Counted from the first letter of the stretch, positions 11,692 to 20,849 are shown. The stretch is DNA of 55,803 bases from Patulibacter sp. (GCF_030655195.1 NZ_JAURWA010000151.1:1-55803), one strand, 5' to 3'. Notes: a model not told the origin generated them from the letters alone. A program made the numbers and translations.

Positions 11692-12801
11692 CTAGGAGTT
11701 CAGGCGGATGGGCATGATCAGGTAGAGGAAGCCCTGATCGTCCGTCGTCTGCAGCAGGCCGGGACGGATCGGGCTCGTCAGGCGCAGCAGCACCTCGTCG
11801 CCGTCGATCGTGTCGAGACCGTCGCGGAGGTACTCCGGGTTGAAGCCGATCGCGAAGGGCTCCCCGTGGAACGGCACCGGCAACGCCTCGCGGGCCTCGC
11901 CGACGTCCTGCGTCTGCGCCGACACGACGAGCTCGCCCTCGGAGAACGACAGGCTCAGCGCCGCGGCCTTCTGCGCCAGCAGCGAGACACGCGAGACGAC
12001 CTCGCGCAGCTCGCTCGTCGACACCCGCAGCTCGTGGTCGAACGTGTCCGGGATCAGCGAGCGGTACTGCGGGAAGGTGCCGTCGACCAGCCGGGAGCTG
12101 AGGACGTGCTCGCCCACCGTGAAGAGGACCTGGTTCTCGCCGCGGGCGACCGTCAGCGTCTCGGCGCCGCTGGCCGGCACGAGCCGCTCGAGCTCCTGCA
12201 TGACGCGGGCCGGCACGTTGGCCTCGAACGAGCCCTCCAGGGCCTCCTCGAGCGTCGTCTTCTTCTCGGACAGCCGGTAGGAGTCCGTCGCCACCATCGT
12301 CAGGACCTCGCCCTCGGCGCGGACGAGCACGCAGGCCAGGAGCGGCCGGGTGTCGTCCTTCGCGGCGGAGCGGACGACCTTGGCCGTCGTCGCCACGAAC
12401 GCGGCGGCGGAGACCTCGACGCCGGCGGCGCCCGACGGCTCGGGCAGCGGCGGGAAGTCCTCGCCACGGAGGGTGCGGAGGTGGAAGACGGCCGAGCCGG
12501 CGGTGACCTCGACGTCCTGCTCCTCCGTCCGCAGCTCGAGCGTCAGCCGCGGGCCGGGGGCCTGACGGGTGATGTCGAGGAGCAGACGGGCGGGGAGGAC
12601 GACGGTGCCGGGGCGCTCGACGTCGCCCTCGAGGGCGATGCGCAGCCCGACCTGGAGGTCGGTGGCGCGCAGCTCGATGCCGTCACCCGTCGCAGCGATC
12701 TGGACCCCCGACAGCGTCGGGTTGGCGAGGCGCCCCGACGCGATGCGGCTGAGCGACTGGAGGTGCCCCAGCAGGTCCTGTGCGGCGGTGTGCAGTTTCA
12801 C
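11692..12801 (-). CDS. dnaN: DNA polymerase III sliding clamp (beta subunit)
   Basis: 369-residue beta clamp with three repeated clamp domains, within the usual length. Characteristic segments are VATDSYRLSEK in domain 2 and the C-terminal YLIMPIRL, which forms part of the binding pocket for clamp partners. ATG start at 12801. It lies downstream of dnaA with a 144-base gap that holds the candidate origin. Confidence 0.98.
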   Translation of the reverse strand: MKLHTAAQDLLGHLQSLSRIASGRLANPTLSGVQIAATGDGIELRATDLQVGLRIALEGDVERPGTVVLPARLLLDITRQAPGPRLTLELRTEEQDVEVTAGSAVFHLRTLRGEDFPPLPEPSGAAGVEVSAAAFVATTAKVVRSAAKDDTRPLLACVLVRAEGEVLTMVATDSYRLSEKKTTLEEALEGSFEANVPARVMQELERLVPASGAETLTVARGENQVLFTVGEHVLSSRLVDGTFPQYRSLIPDTFDHELRVSTSELREVVSRVSLLAQKAAALSLSFSEGELVVSAQTQDVGEAREALPVPFHGEPFAIGFNPEYLRDGLDTIDGDEVLLRLTSPIRPGLLQTTDDQGFLYLIMPIRLNS

Positions 12802-12970
12802 CTTGAAGTCCTCGGGAGAGAAGAGTGATCAGGAGTCGTAGGAAGGCCTGTGCGTCCTGTGCGTCCGACGGTCGGTCGACCCGCATCGCCCGTGGTCGAC
12901 GGGAGACGGAGGACGGCCACCACGCACAGGGCGCTGTGCAGTCTGTCACCCATGCCGGTCGGCCTGTGGA
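12777..12970. other. Candidate oriC: nonamer cluster between dnaA and dnaN
   Basis: The gap 12802-12945 and its flanks hold repeated CCTGTGCGT-like nonamers: 12777 (CCTGTGCGG), tandem copies at 12847-12855 and 12856-12864, an inverted copy at 12922-12930, GCTGTGCAG at 12933-12941, and CCTGTGGAC at 12963. Read on the other strand they give A-N-N-CACAGG, sharing the CACA core of DnaA boxes (TTATCCACA). The dnaA-dnaN gap is the origin site in many actinobacteria, and gene direction switches beside dnaA. The dnaA-rpmH gap has no comparable repeats. No canonical TTATCCACA was found. Confidence 0.5.
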
Positions 12971-14469
12971 CCGTCCGCGGCCGGGCCCTCGCCGGCGCGC
13001 ACGTCGAGCAACAGGGAACGCACACGCGTGAGGTCCACCTGTGCGCTCGGATCGCGGTCGATCCGCTCCTTGACGCTGCGGCAGGCCGTCATCACGGTGG
13101 TGTGGTTGCGGCCCCCGAAGTCGCGACCGAGGGACGGATACGACGCACCCGTCTCCTCGCGCGCGAGGTACATGGCGAGCTTGCGGGCCCACGACAGGCG
13201 ACGGTCGTTGCGCTTCGACAGCAGGTCGTCCTGCGAGACGTCGAAGGTCTCGGCGATCGCCGCCAGCACGTGCGGGACGGTGACGGGCGCGAGGACCGGG
13301 TCGTCGGTCCGCTGGCCGGGGGTGCGCGGGCGACCGGGGTACAGCGACCCGAGGACCTCACGGGCCAGGCTCGCCGTGAGCGGCCGGTCCGTCAGGGACG
13401 CGTAGGCGACGACCCGGACGAGCGCGGCCTCCACGGCCCGCACGCTCGTCGAGACGTGGCGGGCGATCTCCTCGAGCGCGCCGGGGTCGGCCAGCTCGAT
13501 GGCCTGTCCCGTGATCCGCTTGCGCAGCACCATCAGGCGCGTCGCGACGTCGGGCGGTTCCACCTCGGCGGCCAGGCCGGACGCGAAGCGGTCGCGGAGG
13601 CGCTGCTCGAGGTCGCCCATCTCGGGCGGCACGCGGTCGGCCGTGAGGACGAGCTGGGCGCCGGCCTCCTGCAGGGCGTTGAAGGTGTGGAAGAACTCCT
13701 CCTCCGTCTTCTTCTTGCCCATGAGGAACTGCACGTCGTCGACGAGCAGCAGGTCGAGCTCGCGGTAGCGCTCCTTGAAGGCGGCGATGCCCTTCGTGCG
13801 CAGGGCGCCCGTGAACTCGGTGGTGAAGGTCTCGGCCGTGCAGTACCGGACCCGCATGCCCTCGTGGTGTTGCCGGGCGTACTGCCCGATGGCGTGGAGG
13901 AGGTGCGTCTTGCCCGTGCCCGGGGGGCCGTGGAGGAACAGCGGGTTGTACGTGATGCCCGGGTTCTCGGCGACCGTCAGCGCGGCGGCGTGGGCGAAGC
14001 GGTTGGACGGACCGAGGACGAACTCCTCGAAGCGGAACCGCGGGGTGAAGGGCCGCTCGGCCGGCGGCGGCTCGGCCGGCGCCTGGTCCCCGGCGGCGGA
14101 CCAGCCGCCGGTCCGTCCCGGCGCCGTGGGGCGCGGAGCCTCGTCCGGCGCCAGCACCACCTGGAGCGGCCGCCGCATGACGCGCGTGGCGCTCGCGCTC
14201 AGGAGGGGCGTCAGGCGGGCCTCGATCCACGTGCGCGCGTGGGAGGGCGCCTGGACCCAGAGCTGGTGCCCGTCGGTGGAGACGGGGCGCAGGACGGCGA
14301 GCCAGCTGTCCCAGGCACCGTCGCCGATCTGTCTGCGAGCGTCCTCGATGATGGCCGCCCAGGCGCGGTCGAGGTCGGAGTGGGTCACGGCAGCAGGAGG
14401 TGGCCGCTCGAGGAGCGACGGAGGATCCGGTGTGGGGCCGCGGACGGGCCCCGAGGAGGCCGTCACCAT
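12946..14469 (-). CDS. dnaA: Chromosomal replication initiator DnaA
   Basis: 507-residue initiator ATPase. Domain I starts near [17 protein letters not shown]; a Pro/Ala-rich linker follows. Domain III has Walker A GPPGTGKT (about 181-188) and Walker [10 protein letters not shown] (about 240-248). Domain IV carries the DnaA signature [10 protein letters not shown] with the basic [14 protein letters not shown] helix. ATG 14469 is chosen because a TATATT -10-like element (14488-14493) lies inside the longer frame that starts at 14511; GTG 14388, directly before domain I, is another possibility. No clear ribosome binding site precedes any of them. Confidence 0.96.
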   Translation of the reverse strand: MVTASSGPVRGPTPDPPSLLERPPPAAVTHSDLDRAWAAIIEDARRQIGDGAWDSWLAVLRPVSTDGHQLWVQAPSHARTWIEARLTPLLSASATRVMRRPLQVVLAPDEAPRPTAPGRTGGWSAAGDQAPAEPPPAERPFTPRFRFEEFVLGPSNRFAHAAALTVAENPGITYNPLFLHGPPGTGKTHLLHAIGQYARQHHEGMRVRYCTAETFTTEFTGALRTKGIAAFKERYRELDLLLVDDVQFLMGKKKTEEEFFHTFNALQEAGAQLVLTADRVPPEMGDLEQRLRDRFASGLAAEVEPPDVATRLMVLRKRITGQAIELADPGALEEIARHVSTSVRAVEAALVRVVAYASLTDRPLTASLAREVLGSLYPGRPRTPGQRTDDPVLAPVTVPHVLAAIAETFDVSQDDLLSKRNDRRLSWARKLAMYLAREETGASYPSLGRDFGGRNHTTVMTACRSVKERIDRDPSAQVDLTRVRSLLLDVRAGEGPAADGPQADRHG

Positions 14470-14487
14470 GGGTGACGGCGAGCCGCG

Positions 14488-14493
14488 AATATA
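14488..14493 (-). promoter_or_regulatory. dnaA promoter -10 element
   Basis: TATATT on the minus strand, 18 bases before the chosen ATG and an unusually AT-rich hexamer for this sequence. The -35 is weak. Confidence 0.4.
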
Positions 14494-14635
14494 CCAGCGG
14501 CCCGCCGCCACGACGGCTCGATCGGGCCCGTCCCGACCGGACTTCCCGGAAAGAGCGCGAAAGCGTCGCGGAGGGTGCCGGGACGTCCGTCCGAGGGGTG
14601 CTCTATGCCGCTGCGCCCGTCCGCCGTCCGATCGC

Positions 14636-14641
14636 TAGACT
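14636..14641 (+). promoter_or_regulatory. rpmH promoter -10 element
   Basis: TAGACT about 76 bases upstream of rpmH in the divergent dnaA-rpmH gap. No clear -35. Confidence 0.35.
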
Positions 14642-14717
14642 GCCCGTTCCGTGCCCGCGCCGGGCAGGCCGTCGTGCCTGCCGTCGGAACGCGAGCCCCC
14701 CGACCCGAGCTCTTGAG

Positions 14718-14858
14718 ATGAAGCGCACCTACCAGCCGAAGAAGCGCAAGCGCGCCCGCACCCACGGCTTCCGCGAGCGGATGTCCACGAAGGCCGGCCG
14801 CGAGGTCCTGAAGCGCCGCCGCGCCAAGGGCCGCAAGAAGCTCACCGTCTCCGTCTGA
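14718..14858 (+). CDS. rpmH: 50S ribosomal protein L34
   Basis: 46-residue L34, a basic ribosomal protein beginning [18 protein letters not shown] and ending in a Lys/Arg cluster, the usual length and sequence. It heads the conserved rpmH-rnpA-yidD-yidC-jag-rsmG run. The rnpA start is 4 bases after its stop. Confidence 0.98.
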   Translation: MKRTYQPKKRKRARTHGFRERMSTKAGREVLKRRRAKGRKKLTVSV

Positions 14859-14862
14859 GTCC

Positions 14863-15267
14863 ATGCCTGATCCCCGTCCGGCCGCTCCGCGGTCGAAGCG
14901 GGGTCGGCTGACCCGCAGCGCCGACTTCGAGCGCGTCTTCCGCAAGGGGCGCTCGTTCGGCAACCGCCACCTGGTGCTGCACCTGTTCCCGCGCGACGAC
15001 GCCGACGAGGCCCGCGATCCGCGCGTCGGCCTCAGCGTCTCCCGCCGCGTCGGGGGCGCCGTCGAGCGCAACCTCGTCAAGCGTCTCCTGCGCGAGGCGG
15101 TCAACGAGCACGTCGACCGCCTGACGGCCGTGGACCTCGTCCTCGTGGCCCGTCCGGACGCGCTGGCCGTCGCCGAGCGCGACGGCCTGACCGGCATCGC
15201 GGACGCGCTCCGCGAGCTCGTCGACAAGGCCGTGCCCGCGATCCCCGCACCGGACGCGCCGGCCTGA
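14863..15267 (+). CDS. rnpA: Ribonuclease P protein component
   Basis: 134-residue protein subunit of RNase P, which with the catalytic RNA removes tRNA 5' leaders. The family starts at [15 protein letters not shown], and the conserved RNR motif region is [12 protein letters not shown]. The N-terminus has about 12 additional residues. ATG start; the stop TGA overlaps the yidD ATG by one base. Confidence 0.96.
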   Translation: MPDPRPAAPRSKRGRLTRSADFERVFRKGRSFGNRHLVLHLFPRDDADEARDPRVGLSVSRRVGGAVERNLVKRLLREAVNEHVDRLTAVDLVLVARPDALAVAERDGLTGIADALRELVDKAVPAIPAPDAPA

Positions 15268-15527
15268 TGCCGATCCTCCGGTCCATCGTGATCGCGCCGA
15301 TCCGGGCGTACCAGCGCGTCATCTCCCCGGCCCTGCCGCGCTCGTGCAAGTACGAGCCGACGTGCAGCCACTACGCCGTCGAGGCCGTCCGCACCGAGGG
15401 GGTCCTGCGCGGGCTCGTCCTCGGGACGTGGCGGATCCTCAGGTGCAACCCCTGGAGCCACGGCGGATACGATCCCGTGTCGGCCCAGCGGCTGTTCCGC
15501 TCCCGCCGTTCCTCATCGCCGTCCTGA
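15267..15527 (+). CDS. yidD: Membrane protein insertion efficiency factor YidD
   Basis: 86-residue small protein that assists YidC-dependent insertion. Typical motifs are [27 protein letters not shown] and [13 protein letters not shown], with conserved Cys residues. The start overlaps the rnpA stop by one base, indicating coupled translation. Confidence 0.96.
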   Translation: MPILRSIVIAPIRAYQRVISPALPRSCKYEPTCSHYAVEAVRTEGVLRGLVLGTWRILRCNPWSHGGYDPVSAQRLFRSRRSSSPS

Positions 15528-15544
15528 ACGACTGAACGAGTTCC

Positions 15545-16513
15545 ATGCCCGCAGCCGTCATCGCCCCGATCCAGTGGCTCATCAACCTGTTCCTGCCGAT
15601 CCTGGAGTTCTTCCACGATTCGATCGGACTCGGTTGGGGCCTCTCGATCATCGTCCTCACGATCCTGCTGCGCCTGTGCGTGCTGCCGCTGGGCATCAAG
15701 TCGTTCAAGTCGATGCGGGGTCTGCAGGCGATCACGCCGCAGATGAAGGCCCTGCAGGCGAAGTACAAGGACGACAAGCCGCGTCTCCAGCAGGAGACGA
15801 TGAAGCTCTACTCCGAGCACAAGGTCAACCCGTTCGGGTCCTGTCTGCCGCTCCTGGTGCAGATCCCGTTCCTGATCTCGTTCTACTACATGCTCCGCAC
15901 GGATCTGAAGTTCGAGATCTGTGGCGGTGGACGTGACCTGAACCTGCCCCACGACGTCGGCTGTCACGTCGTCCCGAACCCGTCGTCGAACTTCACGTAC
16001 AACCCCGACACCTTCGATCAGGTCCGCAACGCCGCGGCCCGGGTCGGCGGCTTCGGCGAGGGCTTCATCGGCATCACGGACATCACGGCCGTCGCCACGG
16101 GCAGCCTGCTGATCCTCCTGCTGGTCCTCTACGTCGGCTCGCAGATGGCGTCGTCGATCGTGAACATGCCGCCCACGGCGGACAAGAACCAGAAGCGCCT
16201 GATGCTCGCGCTGCCGCTGGTCTTCGTCTTCTTCCTGATCCCGATCAAGCCGCCGTCCGGCCTGTTCATCTACTGGATCACGACGAACGTCTTCACGCTC
16301 GTGCAGCAGTGGGGCCTGATCCAGGTCTACGGCCACGTCAAGCCGGCCAAGGTCGAGGACGACGAGGACCTCGAGGTCACGCCCGGCGGTGCCGCGGCGG
16401 TCAAGACGAAGGCCAAGGCCGGTGGGTCGGGCGGGTCGGCCGGCTCCGGCGGCGTGAAGCCGCCCCCGCCGCCGCGTAAGCGCAAGAAGAAGCGCTCCGG
16501 CCGGAGGCGCTAG
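15545..16513 (+). CDS. yidC: Membrane protein insertase YidC/Oxa1
   Basis: 322-residue YidC of the Gram-positive type, lacking the large periplasmic domain of proteobacterial forms. Five hydrophobic segments are visible, with the conserved hydrophilic-groove Arg near residue 43 (LLRLCVLPL). Residues 60-100 form the cytoplasmic coiled region (MKALQAKYKDD). The extracytoplasmic loop contains two Cys, in FEICGGG and VGCHVV, that could pair. The C-terminus is acidic, then Gly-rich, ending in a strongly basic Lys/Arg tail that may contact ribosomes. Confidence 0.97.
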   Translation: MPAAVIAPIQWLINLFLPILEFFHDSIGLGWGLSIIVLTILLRLCVLPLGIKSFKSMRGLQAITPQMKALQAKYKDDKPRLQQETMKLYSEHKVNPFGSCLPLLVQIPFLISFYYMLRTDLKFEICGGGRDLNLPHDVGCHVVPNPSSNFTYNPDTFDQVRNAAARVGGFGEGFIGITDITAVATGSLLILLLVLYVGSQMASSIVNMPPTADKNQKRLMLALPLVFVFFLIPIKPPSGLFIYWITTNVFTLVQQWGLIQVYGHVKPAKVEDDEDLEVTPGGAAAVKTKAKAGGSGGSAGSGGVKPPPPPRKRKKKRSGRRR

Positions 16514-16516
16514 GCC

Positions 16517-16996
16517 ATGGCCGCGCAGGACGAGATCGGCGGCCGCATCGCCGCCGAGGTCGGCACGATGGTCGGCCGCGTCGCGGTCGCCATCGAGGCC
16601 GGCGACGAGGTCGAGGTGACCCGCGAGGGCACCCGCATCACGGCCACCCTGCACGGCGACTCGGTCGCACCGTTCATCGGCCGGCACGGTCACGTGATCG
16701 ACGCGGTCCAGCACCTGGCCACGCGCATCGCGGCGAAGCACGCGCCCGGTGGCGACTGGGTCGTCACGGTCGACGCCGGGGACTACCGGACCCGCCGCGA
16801 GGCCATCCTCGAGCGCATCGCCGACGAGGCCGCCGACCGCGCCCTGCGGACGGACGAGCCCGTCGCCCTGGATCCGATGACGGCCAGCGAACGGCGCTTC
16901 GTGCACGAGCGGCTCCGGGACCGCGGCGACGTCGGCACCCACAGCGAGGGCGACGAGCCCGAGCGCCACCTCGTCGTCTCGCGCCCGAAGGCGTGA
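16517..16996 (+). CDS. jag: Jag/KhpB RNA-binding protein (KH and R3H domains)
   Basis: 159-residue RNA-binding protein. A KH domain covers about residues 40-95 (GRHGHVIDAVQHLATRIA) and an R3H domain covers the C-terminal third (ERRFVHERLRDRGDV, then HLVVSRP). The N-terminal Jag-N domain of Firmicutes proteins is absent, as usual in actinobacteria. It starts 3 bases after yidC. KhpB relatives bind many small RNAs and affect cell-wall growth; the role here is inferred from family. Confidence 0.92.
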   Translation: MAAQDEIGGRIAAEVGTMVGRVAVAIEAGDEVEVTREGTRITATLHGDSVAPFIGRHGHVIDAVQHLATRIAAKHAPGGDWVVTVDAGDYRTRREAILERIADEAADRALRTDEPVALDPMTASERRFVHERLRDRGDVGTHSEGDEPERHLVVSRPKA

Positions 16997-17060
16997 GCCC
17001 CGTCGTGTCTCGCGGCCCGGTCGCGTCCCGGGCGGCGATCCGGCCCGCGTCGTCGTCCGT

Positions 17061-17798
17061 GTGCCGGGGAGCATCGGCGTGACCGTCAGGCGCTTCTCCG
17101 ACCGCGTCGAGGGCCGCCTGGAGGCCCTGGCCGCCGAGCACGACCTGCCGGCCGTCGCGGTCGATCAGCTGCGGGTCCTGCTCGACGTCTACGAGACGGA
17201 CGAGCACGCCGCGACCACCGTCACCGACCCCGAGGATGCGGTCGACCGACACGTCGCCGACGGTCTCTCGGGGCTCGTCGTGCCGTCGCTGTCCCGCGCG
17301 ACCCGCATCGTGGACATCGGCACCGGCGCGGGCGTGCCCGCGCTCGTCCTCGCCGCGGCCCGCCCCGACACCGAGGTGGTCGCGCTCGACACCGTCGGTC
17401 GCAAGGTCGCCTGGACCGTCTCCTGCGGCGAGCGCATGGGCCTGTCCAACGTCCGGGGCGTGCACGCCCGCGCCGAGACGTGGTGGGAGGGACAGGGCTG
17501 GGCCGAGGTCGTGACCGCCCGGGCCGTCGCGCAGCTCGGGGTGCTCCTCGAGTACGCCTGCCCGCTGCTCGCGCCGGGTGGTCGGCTCGTGGCCTGGAAG
17601 GGCTCGATCGAGGGCGACGAGGAGACCGTCGCCCGGGCCGCCGCGAAGCGACTGCGCATGTCCCCGCCGGAGCAGGTCGAGGTCACCCCGTGGCCCGAGG
17701 CGGAGAACCGTCGCCTCGTCGTCCACATCAAGAGCGGCCCGACCCCCAAGGGCTTCCCGCGGCAGGCCGGCGAGGCCCGCCGCAAGCCGCTCGGCTGA
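17061..17798 (+). CDS. rsmG: 16S rRNA m7G527 methyltransferase RsmG
   Basis: 245-residue SAM-dependent methyltransferase that modifies G527 of 16S rRNA; loss causes low-level streptomycin resistance in several bacteria. The SAM-binding motif is VDIGTGAGVPALVLAAARP, preceded by RHVADGLSGL. Later conserved parts are VTARAVAQLGVLLEY and LVAWKG. GTG 17061 is taken; GTG 17079 is equally possible. The downstream gene is convergent, so rsmG ends this operon. Confidence 0.95.
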   Translation: MPGSIGVTVRRFSDRVEGRLEALAAEHDLPAVAVDQLRVLLDVYETDEHAATTVTDPEDAVDRHVADGLSGLVVPSLSRATRIVDIGTGAGVPALVLAAARPDTEVVALDTVGRKVAWTVSCGERMGLSNVRGVHARAETWWEGQGWAEVVTARAVAQLGVLLEYACPLLAPGGRLVAWKGSIEGDEETVARAAAKRLRMSPPEQVEVTPWPEAENRRLVVHIKSGPTPKGFPRQAGEARRKPLG

Positions 17799-17813
17799 GC
17801 CGGGAGCGCTCCG

Positions 17814-18284
17814 TCAGGCCCCCGTCGCCGGCGCCAGCTCCTCGACGAACATCACGATGATCCCCTCGGGGCCCCGCACGTAACACATGCGGTACAGGCT
17901 CTCGTGGTCGACGACCTCGCCGAGCAGCTCGTGTCCGGCCTCCCGGACCGTCGCCACGGTCGCCCGGACGTCGTCCACCGTGAACGCCAGGCGGCGGATG
18001 CCGTGGGTGTTCGGCGGTGCGTCCCGATCGGGATCGCGCATCTCCGGTGCGAGGAAGCGCATCAGCTCGAGGCGCCCGTGACCGTCGGGTGTCTGCAGCA
18101 TGGCGATCTCCGACCGCGCCCCGTCGATCCCGACCACCCGGTCCACCCAGGCCCCCTCGACGATCGCGGCGCTGCCGCCGGGTCCCTCCCCCAGGCGCTC
18201 GAGACCCAGGCCGACGAAGAAGGCGGTGGCCGCCTCCAGGTCGTCGACGACGATCCCGACGTTCTCCAGCCCGCGGATGCCCAT
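17814..18284 (-). CDS. VOC family (glyoxalase-like) protein
   Basis: 156-residue vicinal-oxygen-chelate protein with two beta-alpha-beta-beta-beta units. The N-terminal unit begins LENVGIVVDDLEAATAFF; the C-terminal unit contains RRLAFTVDDVRATVATV and ends GPEGIIVMFVEEL. The glyoxalase-type C-terminal Glu is in this last segment. The substrate cannot be told from sequence; methylmalonyl-CoA epimerase-like and dioxygenase-like proteins share the fold. ATG 18284 is chosen because the family start follows directly; a longer frame to 18785 overlaps the parS region and looks non-coding. Confidence 0.88.
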   Translation of the reverse strand: MGIRGLENVGIVVDDLEAATAFFVGLGLERLGEGPGGSAAIVEGAWVDRVVGIDGARSEIAMLQTPDGHGRLELMRFLAPEMRDPDRDAPPNTHGIRRLAFTVDDVRATVATVREAGHELLGEVVDHESLYRMCYVRGPEGIIVMFVEELAPATGA

Positions 18285-18670
18285 GGGTCGACGGTACCCG
18301 TGAGGGGCCGTGTCGTCTCGCGAGGATCCCTGCCGACGGACCCGTCGGTTCCAGGACGACGGCCGGCTGGGCGCCGATGCCGTCGACCGGGAGCTCCGGT
18401 CGGGCTGGCGCCCGAGGGCCGGGGCTCGCGAGCTCCCGGGCCGGCCTCGCGGCCGAGGATCGTCGATCGCGAGCTCCGGGCCGCCCTTGCGCCCACGCGC
18501 CGTCGGTCGCCGTGCGCGCGCGGTCGACGTGGCCGGCGACGGCAGCCAGACACCGGTCCCGCCCCGCCGCCCGCCCCTCGGGTCCCGCGAGGGTGATCCG
18601 GGGCCGACCCGATCAGACCCTCCCCGGGTGGCCGTGCGGACCCGATCGTGATCCCGAGCCACGCTCCTCC

Positions 18671-18684
18671 GTTTCACGTGAAAC
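18671..18684. promoter_or_regulatory. parS site 1
   Basis: Perfect palindrome GTTTCACGTGAAAC, identical to the core of the conserved bacterial parS (TGTTTCACGTGAAACA). ParB loads here as a CTP-dependent clamp to organise the origin region. Confidence 0.95.
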
Positions 18685-18808
18685 GGCCGTTGGCGTCCGA
18701 TGGTGCGCCGTGAGGGACCCGTGCACATGGTCGGCGCGTCTCCGCGGCGGGGCATCGGGTGTGGACGACGGCTGGCCGTTGACACCCCTCATGCAGGCCC
18801 ACGTGGGT

Positions 18809-18822
18809 GTTTCACGTGAAAC
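18809..18822. promoter_or_regulatory. parS site 2
   Basis: Second GTTTCACGTGAAAC, 138 bases from the first and about 80 bases before parA. Its left flank T matches the full 16-base consensus; the right flank does not. Because it is close to the parA promoter, ParB binding could autoregulate parAB. Confidence 0.95.
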
Positions 18823-18886
18823 GGACGTGATCTGTCCCGCAGCACCGCATCCCGATCCCCGACCCTCGTCCGGAGGGGTCGCCCGG

Positions 18887-18892
18887 TACCCT
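18887..18892 (+). promoter_or_regulatory. Possible parA -10 element
   Basis: TACCCT nine bases before the TTG start, implying a leaderless or nearly leaderless mRNA. -35 not recognisable. Confidence 0.35.
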
Positions 18893-18901
18893 CGGTGGCC
18901 C

Positions 18902-19660
18902 TTGGGAACGATCTACGCCATCGCGAATCAGAAGGGCGGCGTGGGCAAGACGACGACCGCCGTCAACCTCGCCGCCTGCATCGCCGAGGCGGGGTACCGC
19001 ACCCTCCTCATCGACATCGACGCGCAGGCCAACGCCACCGTCGCCCTCGGGGTGGACAAGCACATCGAGCCGAGCGTCTACGACGTCCTGCGCGGCGACG
19101 TCTCGGCCGCGGAGGCGGTCGTCGAGACGAGCATCGACGGGCTCTCCCTCCTCCCCGCCAACCCGGATCTGGCGGCGGCGACGGTCGAGCTCGCCCGCGA
19201 GGCCGGCAGCGACGGCCGCCTGCGCGACGCGCTGGCGGAGGTGCGGGAGGAGTACCGCTTCGTCCTCCTCGACTGCCCGCCGTCGCTCGGGCCGCTGACG
19301 ATCAACGCGCTGGTCGCGGCCGACCGGGTCATCGTCCCCGTCCAGGCGGAGTACTTCGCGCTCGAGGGTCTGGCGGGTCTGCTCGACACCCTGGGCCTGA
19401 TCCAGCGTCGCCTCAACCCGCGTCTGGCGATCGCGGGCATGCTCCTGACGATGCACGACACGCGGACCCGACTGGCCCACGACGTCGAGCGCGAGGTCCG
19501 CGAGCACTTCCCCGACCTGGTCTTCGACACCGTGATCCCGCGCAACGTCCGCATCAGCGAAGCACCGAGCTACGGCATCCCGGTGATCCACCACGACCCG
19601 CACTCGAACGGCGCGACCGCGTACTTCGACCTGGCGAAGGAGATGGTCGCCCGTGGCTAA
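18902..19660 (+). CDS. parA: Chromosome-partitioning ATPase ParA (Soj)
   Basis: 252-residue Walker-type ATPase that with ParB and parS moves origin regions apart. The deviant Walker A is KGGVGKTT (about residues 11-18), Walker A' LLIDIDAQ and Walker B FVLLDCPPSLG. The start is TTG 18902, because family members begin about three residues before the IYAIANQKGG segment and no ATG or GTG lies nearby in frame; GTG 18826 would add 25 unusual residues. No ribosome binding site precedes the TTG, which fits leaderless translation. Its end overlaps the parB start by 8 bases. Confidence 0.97.
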   Translation: MGTIYAIANQKGGVGKTTTAVNLAACIAEAGYRTLLIDIDAQANATVALGVDKHIEPSVYDVLRGDVSAAEAVVETSIDGLSLLPANPDLAAATVELAREAGSDGRLRDALAEVREEYRFVLLDCPPSLGPLTINALVAADRVIVPVQAEYFALEGLAGLLDTLGLIQRRLNPRLAIAGMLLTMHDTRTRLAHDVEREVREHFPDLVFDTVIPRNVRISEAPSYGIPVIHHDPHSNGATAYFDLAKEMVARG

Positions 19661-20531
19661 GCCCAAGCAGCGCGGGATGGGTCGGGGCCTCGCCGCGATC
19701 CTCTCCGCCGACGAGCACGGCGAGTCCGGGGGCGAGCGGCGCGCCGAGCTCCGGACCCTGCCCGTCGAGCTCGTCGTCGCCAATCCGAACCAGCCACGCA
19801 GGACCTTCGATCCCGAGGCCCTGCAGGCGCTCGCGGACTCGATCACCGACCGGGGCATGCTCCAGCCGGTCCTGGTGCGCCCGATGCCCGGGGGCCGCTA
19901 CGAGCTCGTGGCGGGGGAGCGTCGCTGGCGCGCCACGCAGCTCGCCGGCCTCGGGGAGCTGCCGGCCCTCGTCCAGGAGCGCGACGACGCGACGACGCTC
20001 CAGGCCGCGCTCGTCGAGAACATGGCCCGGGCGGACCTCAACCCCGTCGAGGAGGCACGTGCGATCTCGGCCCTGGTCGAGGACATGGGCCTGACGCGGG
20101 AGGCCGTCGGGCGGATGGTCGGCCGGTCGCGCGTGGCGATCTCGAACCTCCTGCGGATCCTCGACCTGCCGGACGAGACGCTGGACCTGATCGGTGAGGG
20201 CCGCCTGACCGAGGGCCACGGGCGGGCGCTGCTCCTGGCCGACGGGCACGACGTCCGCCGGACCCTGGCGCGCAGCGCCGCCGACCAGGGCTGGTCCGTG
20301 CGGGTCCTGGAGCAGAAGGCCCGCGCCGAGGGCACCGGAACCCGGGCGAAGCGGACGCGCGAGGTCGCTCCCGCGGACCAGGTCGCCGCGGCCACGGACC
20401 TGGGGGACCGCCTGGGCCGTCGCATGGGCCACGACGTCGAGGTCCGGCCGAAGGGTGACGGCTTCTCGATCGAGATCCGGCTCCGCGACGCCGGGGCGGC
20501 CCGCCGCCTGATGGAGCGGCTCGACGCCTGA
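19653..20531 (+). CDS. parB: Chromosome-partitioning protein ParB (Spo0J)
   Basis: 292-residue parS-binding CTPase. The N-terminus (MAKPKQRGMGRGLAAILS) is the ParA-contacting segment. Next come NPNQPRRTF and the CTP-binding GERRWRA, then ENMARADLNPVEEARA and the helix-turn-helix around REAVGRMVGRSRVAISNLLR. The C-terminal 60 residues form the dimerisation domain (GDRLGRRMGHDVEV). GTG start inside the end of parA, so translation is coupled. The parS sites upstream fit directly. Confidence 0.97.
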   Translation: MAKPKQRGMGRGLAAILSADEHGESGGERRAELRTLPVELVVANPNQPRRTFDPEALQALADSITDRGMLQPVLVRPMPGGRYELVAGERRWRATQLAGLGELPALVQERDDATTLQAALVENMARADLNPVEEARAISALVEDMGLTREAVGRMVGRSRVAISNLLRILDLPDETLDLIGEGRLTEGHGRALLLADGHDVRRTLARSAADQGWSVRVLEQKARAEGTGTRAKRTREVAPADQVAAATDLGDRLGRRMGHDVEVRPKGDGFSIEIRLRDAGAARRLMERLDA

Positions 20532-20612
20532 CGCCGCCGGGCGGCCCGGATCCCGGGTGAGGGACGGCGATCGGGGTCTGCGGACGGCGAGGCGCGATCA
20601 TCGCACGTCCGC

Positions 20613-20618
20613 TAGTCT
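20613..20618 (+). promoter_or_regulatory. tRNA-Ile promoter -10 element
   Basis: TAGTCT, 12 bases before the mature tRNA 5' end. Confidence 0.4.
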
Positions 20619-20630
20619 TCTCCGTCCTCG

Positions 20631-20704
<74 letters not shown>

Positions 20705-20707
20705 TGT

Positions 20708-20730
20708 GAACGGCCCCTCAGGGGCCGTTC
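20708..20730 (+). terminator. Terminator of tRNA-Ile
   Basis: Perfect 10-base-pair stem with a 3-base TCA loop starting 4 bases after the tRNA, followed by a weak T-containing stretch (GTCGTT). Confidence 0.75.
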
Positions 20731-20849
20731 GTCGTTCCGGGGTCGCGGTGCAGGCCGTTCGCCGGGCGGCTCGCCGTGGTCGCGACCGTCGCCCCTCTCG
20801 CGGCGCGGCCCGTCGCCCACGGCGCCGCGGGACCGGCGGGCCCTCGGCC

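Larger units (their letters stand above)
18285..18901. other. Gene-free parS region upstream of parA
   Basis: About 617 bases without a credible gene. It contains two parS sites (18671-18684 and 18809-18822) and the presumed parA promoter. GC-rich near-repeats such as CGCGAGCTCC(C)GGGCC occur around 18430-18485. I see no RNA gene. Confidence 0.65.

Noticed and set aside
14512..14717. dnaA-rpmH gap as oriC
   Set aside because: No DnaA-box-like or repeated nonamers; only promoter-like elements are visible.
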